Of a DNA stretch of 64,000 nt, positions 41,120-50,028 are shown in pieces; position 1 is the first letter of the stretch; each line of letters starts with the position of its first letter. The notes under the pieces were generated by a model. It ran no database searches and was not told the origin of the DNA. It saw only the letters and a program-made list of their open reading frames with translations. Source of the DNA: Actinomadura rupiterrae (GTDB taxonomy: Bacteria > Actinomycetota > Actinomycetes > Streptosporangiales > Streptosporangiaceae); the NCBI RefSeq assembly GCF_024172125.1, contig NZ_JAMZEA010000005.1:124001-188000 (forward strand), written 5' to 3'. Both the position numbers and the translations under genes were made by a program.

Positions 41120-42085
41120 CCCCGCGGGCACCCCCAGGAGCAACCCGGCGCCCCCGCTCCGCCCACCACCCACATCCACACCCGGCCACCCAGCAAGCAG
41201 CGCCCCGCCCTCGCTCATACCGTCCAGCCGGCGGCCACCCCGCCCACGCTCACCCCCAGCCACCCGATGAGCACCGCCCGCCCCCGTCCACGCTCACACC
41301 GGGCCACCCGGCGGGCGCCGCCCCGCCCCCACACGCACTCACACCGGCCAGCCGGTAGGCAACGCTCCGCCCCGCCCTGCCCCGGTCCACGCTCACCCCG
41401 GGCCACCCGGCGGGCGCCGCTCAGCCCCCCCGCTCGCGCTTACACCGGCCAGCCGGTAGGCATCGCTCCGCCCCCACACGCACTCACACCGGTCGCCCGG
41501 TGTACTCCGCACCATCTTCGGTCCACGCCCACACTGGCCCGCCCGGTGGGCGCCCGCCGCCCCCTGGCCATGCTCACCTCGGCCAGGGGGCGGGCACCGC
41601 GCCGACCCGCCGCCCGCGCTCATGCCGAGCCACACGGCGGGGCGCCGCTCCGCCCTCTGCACATGCTCACACCCGTCCACCCGGTAGGCATCGCGCCCCC
41701 ACCGCCCACGCTCACACCGGCCACACGGCGGCCCCCGCCCACGCTCACACCCGGCCACCCGACGGGCACCGCTCCGCGCCCTGCACATGCTCAACCCCGG
41801 CCACCCGGTAGGCAGCGCGCCCACCCAGCGCCCACGCTCACTCCGGGCCACACGGCGAGCCCCCGCTCCACCTCCGCCCCCGCTCCGCCGGCCCCCTGCA
41901 CTTGCTCATACCGGCCACCCGGCGGGCATCGCGCCGCCCACCGGCCAGGCTCACACGGCCGCACGGCGGGCTCCGCCCCACCTCCGCCCCCGCTGACACC
42001 GGACCCACCCGGCGGGTACCGCTCCGCCTCCGCCCCGCGCTCACGTCGGCTGCCCGGCATGCGCCTGTGCTAGCGGCGCACGCAC
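41120..42085. repeat. About 18 degenerate copies of a 42-54-bp repeat
   Basis: The whole spacer between the hydrolase and GNAT genes consists of units with the core CCACGCTCACACCGGCCACC followed by CGGCGGGCACCGCTCCGCC. Spacing varies between 42 and 54 bp. Frames crossing it are rich in Pro, Arg and His and not protein-like. No gene. Confidence 0.85.
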
Positions 42086-42152
42086 GGTCGGGTGGGCGAC
42101 CGTGTGTGGTCGGACGTTGGTCGGAGGCCGGGTCCGCGGGGGTGCTTGGGAG

Positions 42153-42164
42153 TAGCCTGCGATC
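42153..42164 (+). promoter_or_regulatory. Leaderless promoter -10 box
   Basis: TAGCCT ends 6 nt before the GNAT ATG and no ribosome site is present between. Confidence 0.5.
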
Positions 42165-44114
42165 ATGAGCGACTGGCGGATAACCGCCGACCTGTCCGCC
42201 TTCGAGACGGCGGTCGCCGGCCTCCTGCGGGCGGATCCGGTCCGGAACACCACCCAGTTGACCATCCTGGACGCGCTGCGCCGCACCGGCCCGCACGCCT
42301 ACGGGCTGGACGAGCCGCTCTTCGGCTGGCTCGGCGATCCGGAGCCGGTCGCGGCGTTCCTGTGCACGCCGGGCTTCCCGGTGCTGCTGACACCGGTGCC
42401 GGACGACGCCGCACGCGCGCTCGCAGAGGCCCTGCCGATCACTCCGGCCGGAGTGAACGCCGAACCGTCCGCCGCCGCCGCGTTCGCGGAGACCTGGTGC
42501 AAGCGGACGGGCGCGACATCGTGGCCGCTCATGCGCCAGCGCCTCTACCGGCTCGACGGCCTCGTCCCGCCCGCCCCCTTGCCACCCGGCACTGCCCGCA
42601 TCGCGACGGCGGCCGACGCATCCCGCGTGCTGACCTGGAATGACCGGTTCGCCGATGAAGCGGGAGGCGCCGTCCCGCCGAAGACGATGATCGACCGGCT
42701 GCGGTCGGGCTGCATCCTGCTGTGGGAGGTGGACGGCGAGACCGTCGCCATGGCCGGCCGAACACCCGCCGTGGACGGCATGACCCGCGTAGCCCCGGTC
42801 TACACACCCCCTGAGCACCGCCGCCGAGGCTACGGCGCCGCCGTGACCTCCGCCCTCACCCGTTCAGCCCTCGACTCGGGCGTCAACGACATCGTGCTCT
42901 TCACGGACCTGGCCAACGCCACGACCAACGCCATCTACCAGGCCCTCGGCTACCGCCCGATCGGTGACCGCATCGTGCTCGGCTTCACCGGCCCCGACAC
43001 CGCTGACCAAACAACCGCCCATCCGAACACAAGCGAACAAGCGAACACCCCCACAGCAACGAACACCCACAAAGCCACGCCCCTTCAAGAGCGAAGGCCC
43101 GCCGAAGCAACCACCCGGCAACAAACACCCACCCGAGCAGGCCCGAACGCGCACAACCCCGCGCGCGCAGTGTCAGGCGCGACCCACCAAACGAGCGCGA
43201 ACGAACCCACGAGCCCCAAAGCAGCCGCGAACGAGCACACACGCGCAGAGCCGAACAAGCACCTAGCCGAAGGCCCAGGCGCGGGCACGGGAGCAGCCCC
43301 AGGCGCGAACGAACCCACAGCAACGCGAACGCACACAACCGCCGGACCAGGTGCGAACGAACGCGCAGGAACAGATGCGAACGCGGGGGCACGACCAGGG
43401 GCGAACGACCATACGAGCACGCAAACGGACGCGAACGAACACGCAGAAGCCCGAACACGCACAAGCGCCCGACCTGGCGCAAACGAACACGCGGGAACAG
43501 ATGCGAACGCGGGGGAAGAGCCAGGGGCGAACGAGCACGCAGAAGCGCGAGCGCGCACAACCGTCGCACCAGGTGTGAACAAACGCGCGGTAACAGACGC
43601 GAGCGCCGGAGCAGAACCAGACGCGAACGAACACGCAGAAGCGCGAACACGCACAAGCGCCCGACCACCTGCGAACGAACGCGCAGGAACAGATATGAGC
43701 GCGGGAGCGGGGTCGGAGGCGAACGACCGCACGAGCGCGCAAACGGACGCGAACGGACACGCGGAAGCGCGAGCGCGCACTTCCACCGGACCTGGTGCGA
43801 ACGAACGCGCAGGAACAGATATGAGCGCGGGAGCGGGGTCGGAGGCGAACGACCGCACGAGCGCGCAAACGGACGCGAACGGACACGCGGAAGCGCGAGC
43901 GCGCACTTCCACCGGACCTGGTGCGAACGAACGCGCAGGAACAGATATGAGCGCGGGAGCGGGGTCGGAGGCGAACGACCGCACGAGCGCGCGAGCGGAC
44001 GCGGGCGGACAAGCGGGTGCGGGGGCGGACGGACAAGGGGGCGCGGGGGCGGGTGGGGGGCTGCGGGTGGGCGCTGAGGCGGGTGCGGGCGTTGGGGTGG
44101 GGGTGGGGGCGTGA
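42165..44114 (+). CDS. GNAT acetyltransferase with 370-residue repeat tail
   Basis: Residues 1-275 form a GNAT-family acetyltransferase with a family-like N-terminal half and the acetyl-CoA loop in PEHRRRGYGAAV (about 217-228), ending with ALGYRPIGDRIVLGF. From about residue 280 to 649 the chain is a Thr/Asn/Ala/Glu-rich tail made of 32- and 42-residue repeats such as A-N-E-R-A-G-T-D-M-S-A-G-A-G-S-E-A-N-D-R. No stop occurs between domain and tail, and the frame ends in a GTGA overlap with the methyltransferase gene, suggesting the tail is translated. The tail is less GC-rich at third positions than neighbouring genes. Confidence 0.82.
   Translation: MSDWRITADLSAFETAVAGLLRADPVRNTTQLTILDALRRTGPHAYGLDEPLFGWLGDPEPVAAFLCTPGFPVLLTPVPDDAARALAEALPITPAGVNAEPSAAAAFAETWCKRTGATSWPLMRQRLYRLDGLVPPAPLPPGTARIATAADASRVLTWNDRFADEAGGAVPPKTMIDRLRSGCILLWEVDGETVAMAGRTPAVDGMTRVAPVYTPPEHRRRGYGAAVTSALTRSALDSGVNDIVLFTDLANATTNAIYQALGYRPIGDRIVLGFTGPDTADQTTAHPNTSEQANTPTATNTHKATPLQERRPAEATTRQQTPTRAGPNAHNPARAVSGATHQTSANEPTSPKAAANEHTRAEPNKHLAEGPGAGTGAAPGANEPTATRTHTTAGPGANERAGTDANAGARPGANDHTSTQTDANEHAEARTRTSARPGANEHAGTDANAGEEPGANEHAEARARTTVAPGVNKRAVTDASAGAEPDANEHAEARTRTSARPPANERAGTDMSAGAGSEANDRTSAQTDANGHAEARARTSTGPGANERAGTDMSAGAGSEANDRTSAQTDANGHAEARARTSTGPGANERAGTDMSAGAGSEANDRTSARADAGGQAGAGADGQGGAGAGGGLRVGAEAGAGVGVGVGA
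43300..44010 (+). repeat. In-frame 126-bp (42-residue) tandem repeats
   Basis: The junction GCGCAGGAACAGATATGAGC recurs at 43681, 43807 and 43933, exactly 126 bp apart. The last copies are nearly identical. Earlier units of 96 and 126 bp are more diverged. The gradient suggests recent expansion at the 3' end. Confidence 0.92.
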
Positions 44115-44911
44115 GCGGGTCGGAGGGTGGGTTTCCGCCGGGGATTGATCCTTCGCGGCCATCGGCGGCGCGGATCTATGACTACTTCCTTGGCGGTAAG
44201 GACAACTTCGAGGCCGATCGAGCGGTCGCCGAACATCTGCTGAAGCTTGATCCACGGACGGTCGAGGCGGTGCGGGAGAACCGGCGGTTCCTGGTCCGGG
44301 CCGTCCGGCACCTGGTGGAGGACGCGGGGATCCGGCAGTTCCTCGACATCGGGACGGGACTGCCGACGCAGGACAACGTGCACGAGGTCGCCGCGCGGTA
44401 TGCCCCGGATGCCCGTGTCGTGTACGTCGACAACGACCCGTTGGTCCTCGCGCATGCGCGCGCGTTATTAGCGGGCGGCGGCGCGACGATCGTCCAAGGC
44501 GACCTGCGGCGGCCGGACGAGATCCTCGCGAGCGCGGAGGTGCGTCAGGCGCTCGACTTCACCCGTCCGGTCGCGGTCTTACTCGTCGCCGTCCTGCATT
44601 TCGTGTCGGACGGCGAGGATCCGCGCGGCGCGATCGCGACATTACGCGACGCCGTCCCGTCCGGCAGCCGCATCGTGATCACGCACGGCACGGCGGACGG
44701 CCCGTACGCGCGCGGCGAGGAGTCCGCCGAGGCGTACCGCAAGGCCGACAAGGCGCTGACCCTGCGCCGCCGGGACGAGATCGTCCCTTTCTTCGACGGC
44801 CTCGACCCGATGCCACCTGGCCTGACCTGGATCCAGAACTGGTGGCCCGAACGCCCCTACGAGGACGGCGACCTGCGCGGAATGTACGCAGGCATCGGCA
44901 TCAAGCCGTGA
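44111..44911 (+). CDS. SAM-dependent methyltransferase, Methyltransf_19 (DUF574-type)
   Basis: This 266-residue protein belongs to an actinomycete-expanded methyltransferase family of mostly unknown substrate. The N-terminal signature PSAARIYDYFLGGKDNFEADR and the SAM loop FLDIGTGLPTQDN (about 77-89) are diagnostic, followed by VVYVDNDP. The GTG start overlaps the stop of the preceding GNAT frame. A P450 gene converges from the other side across a repeat spacer. Confidence 0.93.
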   Translation: MSGSEGGFPPGIDPSRPSAARIYDYFLGGKDNFEADRAVAEHLLKLDPRTVEAVRENRRFLVRAVRHLVEDAGIRQFLDIGTGLPTQDNVHEVAARYAPDARVVYVDNDPLVLAHARALLAGGGATIVQGDLRRPDEILASAEVRQALDFTRPVAVLLVAVLHFVSDGEDPRGAIATLRDAVPSGSRIVITHGTADGPYARGEESAEAYRKADKALTLRRRDEIVPFFDGLDPMPPGLTWIQNWWPERPYEDGDLRGMYAGIGIKP

Positions 44912-44989
44912 CAGCGTCGGGTGTTCGGGTCTTGCCCCGACAAGCCGAATCCGCGTCAGCGGCGTCCTCGACCGCAATGCTCTGATCGA

Positions 44990-45545
44990 ACCGCCAATGT
45001 TGGACTCAATGCCTGAGCCGCGCCGCGAGGAGTCCGGCCGGTGCGGTGGAGCTGCCGCGAGGAGCCGGGGCAGGCGCGGCAGAGATGCCGCGGCGAGGCT
45101 CGCGCGGCGGAGCTGCCGCGGCAAGGCTCGCCCAGGGGAGCTGCCGCGGCAAGGCTCGCGCAGGGGAGCTGGCGCGGTGAGGCTCGCGCGGCAGGGCTCG
45201 CGCGGTGGAGCTCGCGCGGTGGAGCTCGCGCGGTGGAGCTCGCGCAGGTGGCCCGGCGCAGTTGGGCTGGCGCAGTTGGGCTGGCGCGGTGAGGCTCGCG
45301 CGGCAGGGGTCGCGCAGGTGGCCCGGCACAGTTGGCCCGGCGCGGCCCAGCGCGGCGCGGCCCAGCGCGGCGCGGCCCAGCGCGGCGCGGCCCGGCGCGG
45401 CCCGGCGCGGCGCGGCGCGGCGCGGCGCGGCGCGGCCCGGCGCGGCCCGGCGCGGCGCGGCGCGGCGCGGCCCGGCGCGGCTCGCGCGGCGCGGCTCGCG
45501 CAGTTGGGCTGGTGCGGTGGGGCTGGTGCGGGCTGTTGGGTGTGA
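44990..45545. repeat. 15-bp GC-rich tandem repeats
   Basis: The spacer between converging methyltransferase and P450 genes is filled with GCGCGGTGGAGCTC and GCGCGGCGCGGCCCA units (15 bp), grading into GCGCG/GGCGC 5-bp runs at about 45390-45480. The apparent Pro/Arg/Ala-rich extension of the P450 frame reads through it only because of the frameshift noted there. No gene. Confidence 0.88.
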
Positions 45546-45548
45546 GGG

Positions 45549-46707
45549 TTAGAAGGTGACGGGGAGGTGGGCGGGGCGGCGGATCATTAGGCCGGTGCGC
45601 CAGGGGATGGAGTTCGGGGGGGGCGGCCAGGGCGAGGGTGGGGAGGCGGCGGGCCAGGGTTTCGAAGGCGACCTGGAGTTCCATGCGGGCCAGGTTCGCG
45701 CCCAGGCAGTAGTGCGGGCCCTGCCCGAAGGTCAGGTGGGGGCATTCGGGACGGGTCATGTCGAAGCGGTCGGGGTCGGCGAACGCTTCGGGGTCGCGGT
45801 TGGCGGCGGCGGACGAGGTCATGACGGCCTGGCCCTTGGCGACGCGGCCGGACGGGAGGTCGACGTCCTCCAGGGCGACGCGCAGCATTCCGCCGTCGCC
45901 GGGGACGTGCCAGCGGAGGATCTCCTCGACCGCGGGCGGGACGGCCTCGGGGGCGGCGGCGAGGGCGGCGAAGCGGGCGGGCTCGGCGAGCAGGGTCAGG
46001 GCGCCGCGCGCGATCACGGTCGCGGTGGTCTCGTGGCCGGCGATGATCAGTCCGACGATCATGCGCATCAGCTCGCGCTCGGACATCGCCTCGCCGCCGT
46101 CGCGGGCCTGGACCAGCGCGTCCAGCAGGCCGTCCGAGGGGTGCTCGCGGCGGGACGCGATCAGCCCCGCGACGTACCGGGCGAACGCGCGGCCCGCTTC
46201 GGCGCGCTCGTCCGCGCCCTGGTCGCTGGTGGAGAGGAACGCGTCCGACCAGGCGCGGAACCGGTCCCAGTCCTCGTGCGGGACGCCGAGCAGCTCGGTG
46301 ATGATCCGCAGCGGCAGCGGGAACGCGAACGCCGTGACCAGGTCGGACGGGCTGGACATCACGTCCACGAGGTCGTCCGCGATCTGCTGCGCGCGCGGCC
46401 GCCACGCCGCGATGCGGCGGGGTGTGAACGCGACCGAGGCGAGCCGGCGCAGGCGGGTGTGCCGGGGCGGGTCCATGTTGATCAATGCGGACGGGTCGTC
46501 CCCGACGTCGGTCCCGCGCAGCAGCCGGGGCGCGCCCGGATAGTGCAGTTCGCGACTGAACCGCGGGTCGCCGTACACCTGCCGGACGTCCGCGTGCCGG
46601 ACCGCGACCAGCGCCTCGTCCCCGCTGGGCAGCAGCACCGGGGCGAGGGGGTCGTCCGCCAGCCTGCGCGGCAGCTCCGACTCGTCCTCGAACGGGAACG
46701 CCCGCAC
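45549..46707 (-). CDS. Cytochrome P450 with a homopolymer frameshift near the C-terminus
   Basis: A bacterial class I P450 monooxygenase. I-helix AGHETT (223-228), ExxR at E262/R265 and the heme loop FGQGPHYCLG with C334 are intact, as is PPRHTRLRR in the C helix. GTG start at 46707 with AAGGAGG 8 nt upstream. At 45616-45623 a run of eight G (C on the coding strand) puts the last 20 codons out of frame. With seven, the protein ends normally as PPNSIPWRTGLMIRRPAHL-PVTF at the TAA of 45549 (385 residues). As given, it would run on into the repeats to 44956. Either a sequencing error or a real mutation. No ferredoxin gene adjoins. Confidence 0.9.
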
Positions 46708-46802
46708 GGCGCCACCTCCTTGATCACCGTCAGTCTCCCCCGACTTCTGGACACCTGTCCAGGGCCCGTGAAAACCCTTCGCGCCGTCCGGGACGGCCTC
46801 CT

Positions 46803-46814
46803 TACGATCGGGTC
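46803..46814 (+). promoter_or_regulatory. Leaderless promoter -10 box
   Basis: TACGAT ends 6 nt before the methyltransferase ATG, with no ribosome site. The promoter faces away from the P450 gene, whose own start lies 107 bp to the left. Confidence 0.55.
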
Positions 46815-47552
46815 ATGGACGATCCCGACGGCCGTTTCGGCGAGAAGGTCGCGGCCCGCTACGACGACGATTCGTCGGAAAGGTTCCGCCCGGAAACCGT
46901 GAACCGGACGGCCTCCGTCCTCGCCGACCTCGCGGACGGCGGCCGCGCGCTTGAGTTCGCCGTCGGCACCGGCCGCATCGCGCTCCCCCTCGCGGAGCGC
47001 GGAATCGAGGTGCACGGCATCGAACTGTCCCGCGCGATGCTCCGCCGCCTGCACGCCAAGCCCGGCGGCGATGGGATCCGGACGACGGTCGGCGACATGG
47101 CCACGACCCGCGCGGACGGCACGTTCACGCTCGTCTACCTGGTCTTCAACACGATCAACAACCTCACCACGCAGGACGCGCAGGTCGCCTGCTTCGAGAA
47201 CGCCGCCGCCCACCTGGAGCCGGGCGGTCACTTCGTGATCGAGGTCGGCGTGCCCGAACTGCGCAAACTGCCGCCCGGCCAGACGATGATCCCGTGGCAC
47301 AGCAGTGCCACCGAGTACTGCTACGACGTGCTCGACACGAGCACCCAGTCGATGATCGGCCACTACATCACGATCGACGGCGATCGCTCCGAACACGAAA
47401 CGATCCCGTTCCGCTACGTCTGGCCGTCCGAACTCGACCTCATGGCCCGCCTCGCGGGCATGCGCCTCGTCCACCGCTGGTCCGGCTGGACGCGCGAACC
47501 GTTCACCCACGAGAGCACCGAACACGTCTCCGTCTGGCAGAAGCCCGCCTGA
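46815..47552 (+). CDS. Class I SAM-dependent methyltransferase
   Basis: A 245-residue methyltransferase with motif I ALEFAVGTGRIALPLAERG (about 45-63), the acidic strand VHGIELS, and GDMATTRADGTFTLVYLVFNTI as motifs II/III. The C-terminus carries a small beta extension ending STEHVSVWQKP. It is divergent from the P450, with no shared operon evidence. The substrate is not predictable. Confidence 0.92.
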   Translation: MDDPDGRFGEKVAARYDDDSSERFRPETVNRTASVLADLADGGRALEFAVGTGRIALPLAERGIEVHGIELSRAMLRRLHAKPGGDGIRTTVGDMATTRADGTFTLVYLVFNTINNLTTQDAQVACFENAAAHLEPGGHFVIEVGVPELRKLPPGQTMIPWHSSATEYCYDVLDTSTQSMIGHYITIDGDRSEHETIPFRYVWPSELDLMARLAGMRLVHRWSGWTREPFTHESTEHVSVWQKPA

Positions 47553-47717
47553 CCTCGGCGCTGAGAAGTTGAACGGATCTGAGGAAATACGGTCAACCGA
47601 CCACCTGAAGACCTCACGCGGACGGAACGAACGCGGACTGTGCTTACTCCAGGACGGAGGAAGCGTCACCGACCGCCTCCAAACCGCGCTGGACGAGCCG
47701 ATGCGCGCTGCGTTCAC

Positions 47718-47906
47718 GCACGCGAGTTGCCTGATGCGTCCAAGCACGCGAACACCGTGAAGCGTCCATGCACACGAACACCGTGATGCGTTCAAGCACG
47801 CGAACTACGCGATTCGTTCGCACACGAACTATGCGAAGTGTCCACGTACACGAACTCCGTGAAGCGTTCACGCACGCGGACTACGTGATGTGTTCACGCA
47901 CGCGAA
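47718..47906. repeat. 26-bp tandem repeat, eight copies
   Basis: The word GCACGCGAAC or a close variant recurs at 47718, 47744, 47770, 47796, 47820, 47846, 47872 and 47898, so the period is 26 bp with one 24-bp step. A typical unit is GTGAAGCGTTCACGCACGCG plus six bases. The period is not a multiple of three, so the array is not coding. It lies about 75 bp upstream of the HTH-TPR regulator gene. Confidence 0.9.
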
Positions 47907-47982
47907 CACCGATACGGGGCTGCATCGAGCAGGCAGCCGCCTAACATCGGTCATGGGGAGCTGACCGCAACGGAGCGTGCGC

Positions 47983-49185
47983 ATGACCTCGTGGAGTGAG
48001 TACTCGACCGGCGAGCGCGTGAAGATTCTGCGCGGGACGGAGCTTACGCAGGCGGGACTGGCGGAAGCAGCCGGGGTGTCGCCCGCGCTCGTCCAGAAGC
48101 TGGAACAGGGCGGGACGGTCAAGGTCGCCTCGTTGATCAGCATCGGGGACGCGCTCGGTGCGGACGTGTCGGTGCTGCTCGGTCAGCAGGCACCGCGCCG
48201 GGCCATGTCGCGGGCGGAGCGGACGGCCTTGCGCGCGATGTCGCTGGCCGTGCACGACAGCGCTCTCAGTCCGCCGGACCCGTCCGTCGAACCGCCGCCG
48301 CTGGCCGATCTGAAAGCGGCGCTCGCGCGGGCGTGGGACGGGTACTGGCGCGGCGACTACCTGAACGCCTGCGCCATCGCGCCTCAGCTGATCGCAGAAG
48401 CGCGCGCCTTCGTCGAACGGCACGACGGGCGGCTGCGGGAGCAGGGATTCGCCGTGCTCGCGGATGTTCTTCAGATCGCGGGATGCGTGGCGAACCTGTT
48501 CGGCAAGCCCGATCTGGCCTACGCAGCGATCACGCATGCCCTTCGCGCGGCGGACGAGTCGGGGGACGTCCTACTGGCGTCAGTGTTGAATTCCGCGCTC
48601 GCCTGGGTCCATCTGCGGGACGGGCATGTCGAGCGCGCGGTCTCGGTGTCCGAGTCGGCGGCGGTCGCGATCGAGCCGAGTTTCGGACGCGCGAACCCTC
48701 AGCAGCTCTCGGTGTTCGGAAACCTGATGTTGCGCGCCGCCGTGTCGTCCGCGCGCCGGAACGACCGCGTTCGCGCGGAAGACTACCTGTCGCAGGCGCA
48801 CGCGGCGGCCGCGCGCCTGGGTGTGGACGCCGACCACTACCACACGCTCTTCGGCCCGACCACGGCCCGGACGCATTCGCTGGAGATCCATCTCGCCTTC
48901 GACAATGTCGGCAAGGCTCTCGACCTGATCGCAGAGACGCGGCTCCCCCGCGACGTCCCCCTCGCGGCCTGGGGACGCCATCAGCTGAACGTCGCGCTCG
49001 CCTACAGCGAGGCCAAGCGCTGGGACGCCGCGACCGACACCCTTCTCGAAGTCTGCGACCGCGCGCCCAACTGGATCCGCCACCAGGTTCTAGCGGGCGC
49101 CGTCGCTCAACGCATCGGCGACGGCTCGACCACCAACCTCCGCAAGGTCACCCAGCACCTCGGCGTCCCCCTGCTCCCGGACTGA
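47983..49185 (+). CDS. XRE-type HTH regulator with TPR-like domain
   Basis: This 400-residue protein has an N-terminal Cro/C1-type helix-turn-helix (about 10-65, TQAGLAEAAGVSPALVQKLEQ) followed by a helical TPR-like region (about 90-390). This layout is common for actinomycete regulators beside small accessory genes. I chose the ATG at 47983, with GGAG 7 nt upstream, over a GTG two codons earlier. The two small genes downstream may be its targets or partners. Confidence 0.9.
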   Translation: MTSWSEYSTGERVKILRGTELTQAGLAEAAGVSPALVQKLEQGGTVKVASLISIGDALGADVSVLLGQQAPRRAMSRAERTALRAMSLAVHDSALSPPDPSVEPPPLADLKAALARAWDGYWRGDYLNACAIAPQLIAEARAFVERHDGRLREQGFAVLADVLQIAGCVANLFGKPDLAYAAITHALRAADESGDVLLASVLNSALAWVHLRDGHVERAVSVSESAAVAIEPSFGRANPQQLSVFGNLMLRAAVSSARRNDRVRAEDYLSQAHAAAARLGVDADHYHTLFGPTTARTHSLEIHLAFDNVGKALDLIAETRLPRDVPLAAWGRHQLNVALAYSEAKRWDAATDTLLEVCDRAPNWIRHQVLAGAVAQRIGDGSTTNLRKVTQHLGVPLLPD

Positions 49186-49324
49186 CTCCCACGCTGCTCC
49201 CTGACCGATTCCTACGCTGCTCCCCCACTGGCTCCTACGGGTTGTCCGAGCCGCGCTCGCCGGTCCCGAGGTTTCAGAGTAAGCGTGCGTTCACCCTTCG
49301 TGTTCGTTGCGCGACGCTTTGGGC

Positions 49325-49663
49325 ATGGAAGCGCGAACCTATGGGCTCGGGCGGATTCGAGCGATCGTTTATGTGCGGGAGCGGGACGTCGGGCGGTGCC
49401 GGCGGTGGGCCGCGTGCCATGACTGGACGGTGGTGGCGGTGGTGCGGGAGATCTCGCCGGACGGGCCGGTGCTGGCGCGGCTCGGGCTGCGGACCGTGTT
49501 CGGGCTGCTGGACGCCGGGTGCGCCACGGTACTGCTGGCCGCGTCCCGGCGGGAGGTGTCCGACGAACCGGACGCGTTCCTGGACGTGTGCGCGCGGGTC
49601 GAGCGGGCCGGTGGGTTCGTGCATGTGCTCGACGAATCCGAGGAGGACGGCGATGCGCCGTAG
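49325..49663 (+). CDS. Resolvase-N-terminal-like small protein without catalytic serine
   Basis: A 112-residue protein whose strands and helices match the serine-recombinase catalytic domain: RAIVYVRERDV (in place of Y-A-R-V-S), CRRWAACHDWTVVAVV, RLGLRTVFGLLDAGCATVLLAASRRE and a final GGFVHVL strand. The catalytic Ser position is Arg or Glu, and no DNA-binding part follows, so it is unlikely to recombine DNA. The start ATG at 49325 lacks a clear ribosome site. Its stop overlaps the next gene by 11 bp. Confidence 0.7.
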   Translation: MEARTYGLGRIRAIVYVRERDVGRCRRWAACHDWTVVAVVREISPDGPVLARLGLRTVFGLLDAGCATVLLAASRREVSDEPDAFLDVCARVERAGGFVHVLDESEEDGDAP

Positions 49664-49982
49664 CGATGCCGACCATGCACGTCGTGAGGCCCTGCACGAT
49701 TTCGCGGAGGCGCCGTTGGTGGATGCGCGGCGCGTCCATCTGGAGGCGCTGGGGAAGGCGATTCGGGAGCTGACCGGGTTGCGGGCGCGGGTCGTCCCGG
49801 TGGGGCCCGCGTTCCTGCGGGTCGTGAACCCGAAGGCGGCGGGGCTCGCCGAGGACGTCCGGTGCGATCTGCTGGCGGGTGAGTGGTGGTTTGTGTGGAG
49901 CTGGGGCGATTCGCTCGGCCCCGCGGACGATCCGGACGGCGCTGCGCGCGCGGTCGAGCACGTCCTCACGCCTGGGCGCTGA
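49653..49982 (+). CDS. Hypothetical protein (109 aa), coupled to resolvase-like gene
   Basis: A small soluble protein with an Arg/Asp-rich helix (residues 1-40) and a beta-rich core with RVVPVGPAFLRVVNP and LLAGEWWFVWSWGD. A perfect AGGAGG lies 7 nt before the ATG, and the 11-bp overlap with the upstream gene indicates coupled translation. Family not recognised. Confidence 0.75.
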   Translation: MRRSDADHARREALHDFAEAPLVDARRVHLEALGKAIRELTGLRARVVPVGPAFLRVVNPKAAGLAEDVRCDLLAGEWWFVWSWGDSLGPADDPDGAARAVEHVLTPGR

Positions 49983-50028
49983 CCCCTTCCATAAGGCGGG
50001 CCTCTAGTGGGTGCGGTCGAGCACGTCC

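Noticed and set aside
44956..45548. C-terminal extension of the P450 as a repeat domain
   Set aside because: A one-base correction in the C8/G8 run restores a normal P450 end, so the extension is a frameshift product.
46482..47795. P450 and two methyltransferases as part of a biosynthetic gene cluster
   Set aside because: No core biosynthetic enzyme, carrier protein or self-resistance gene is nearby, and the genes point in different directions.
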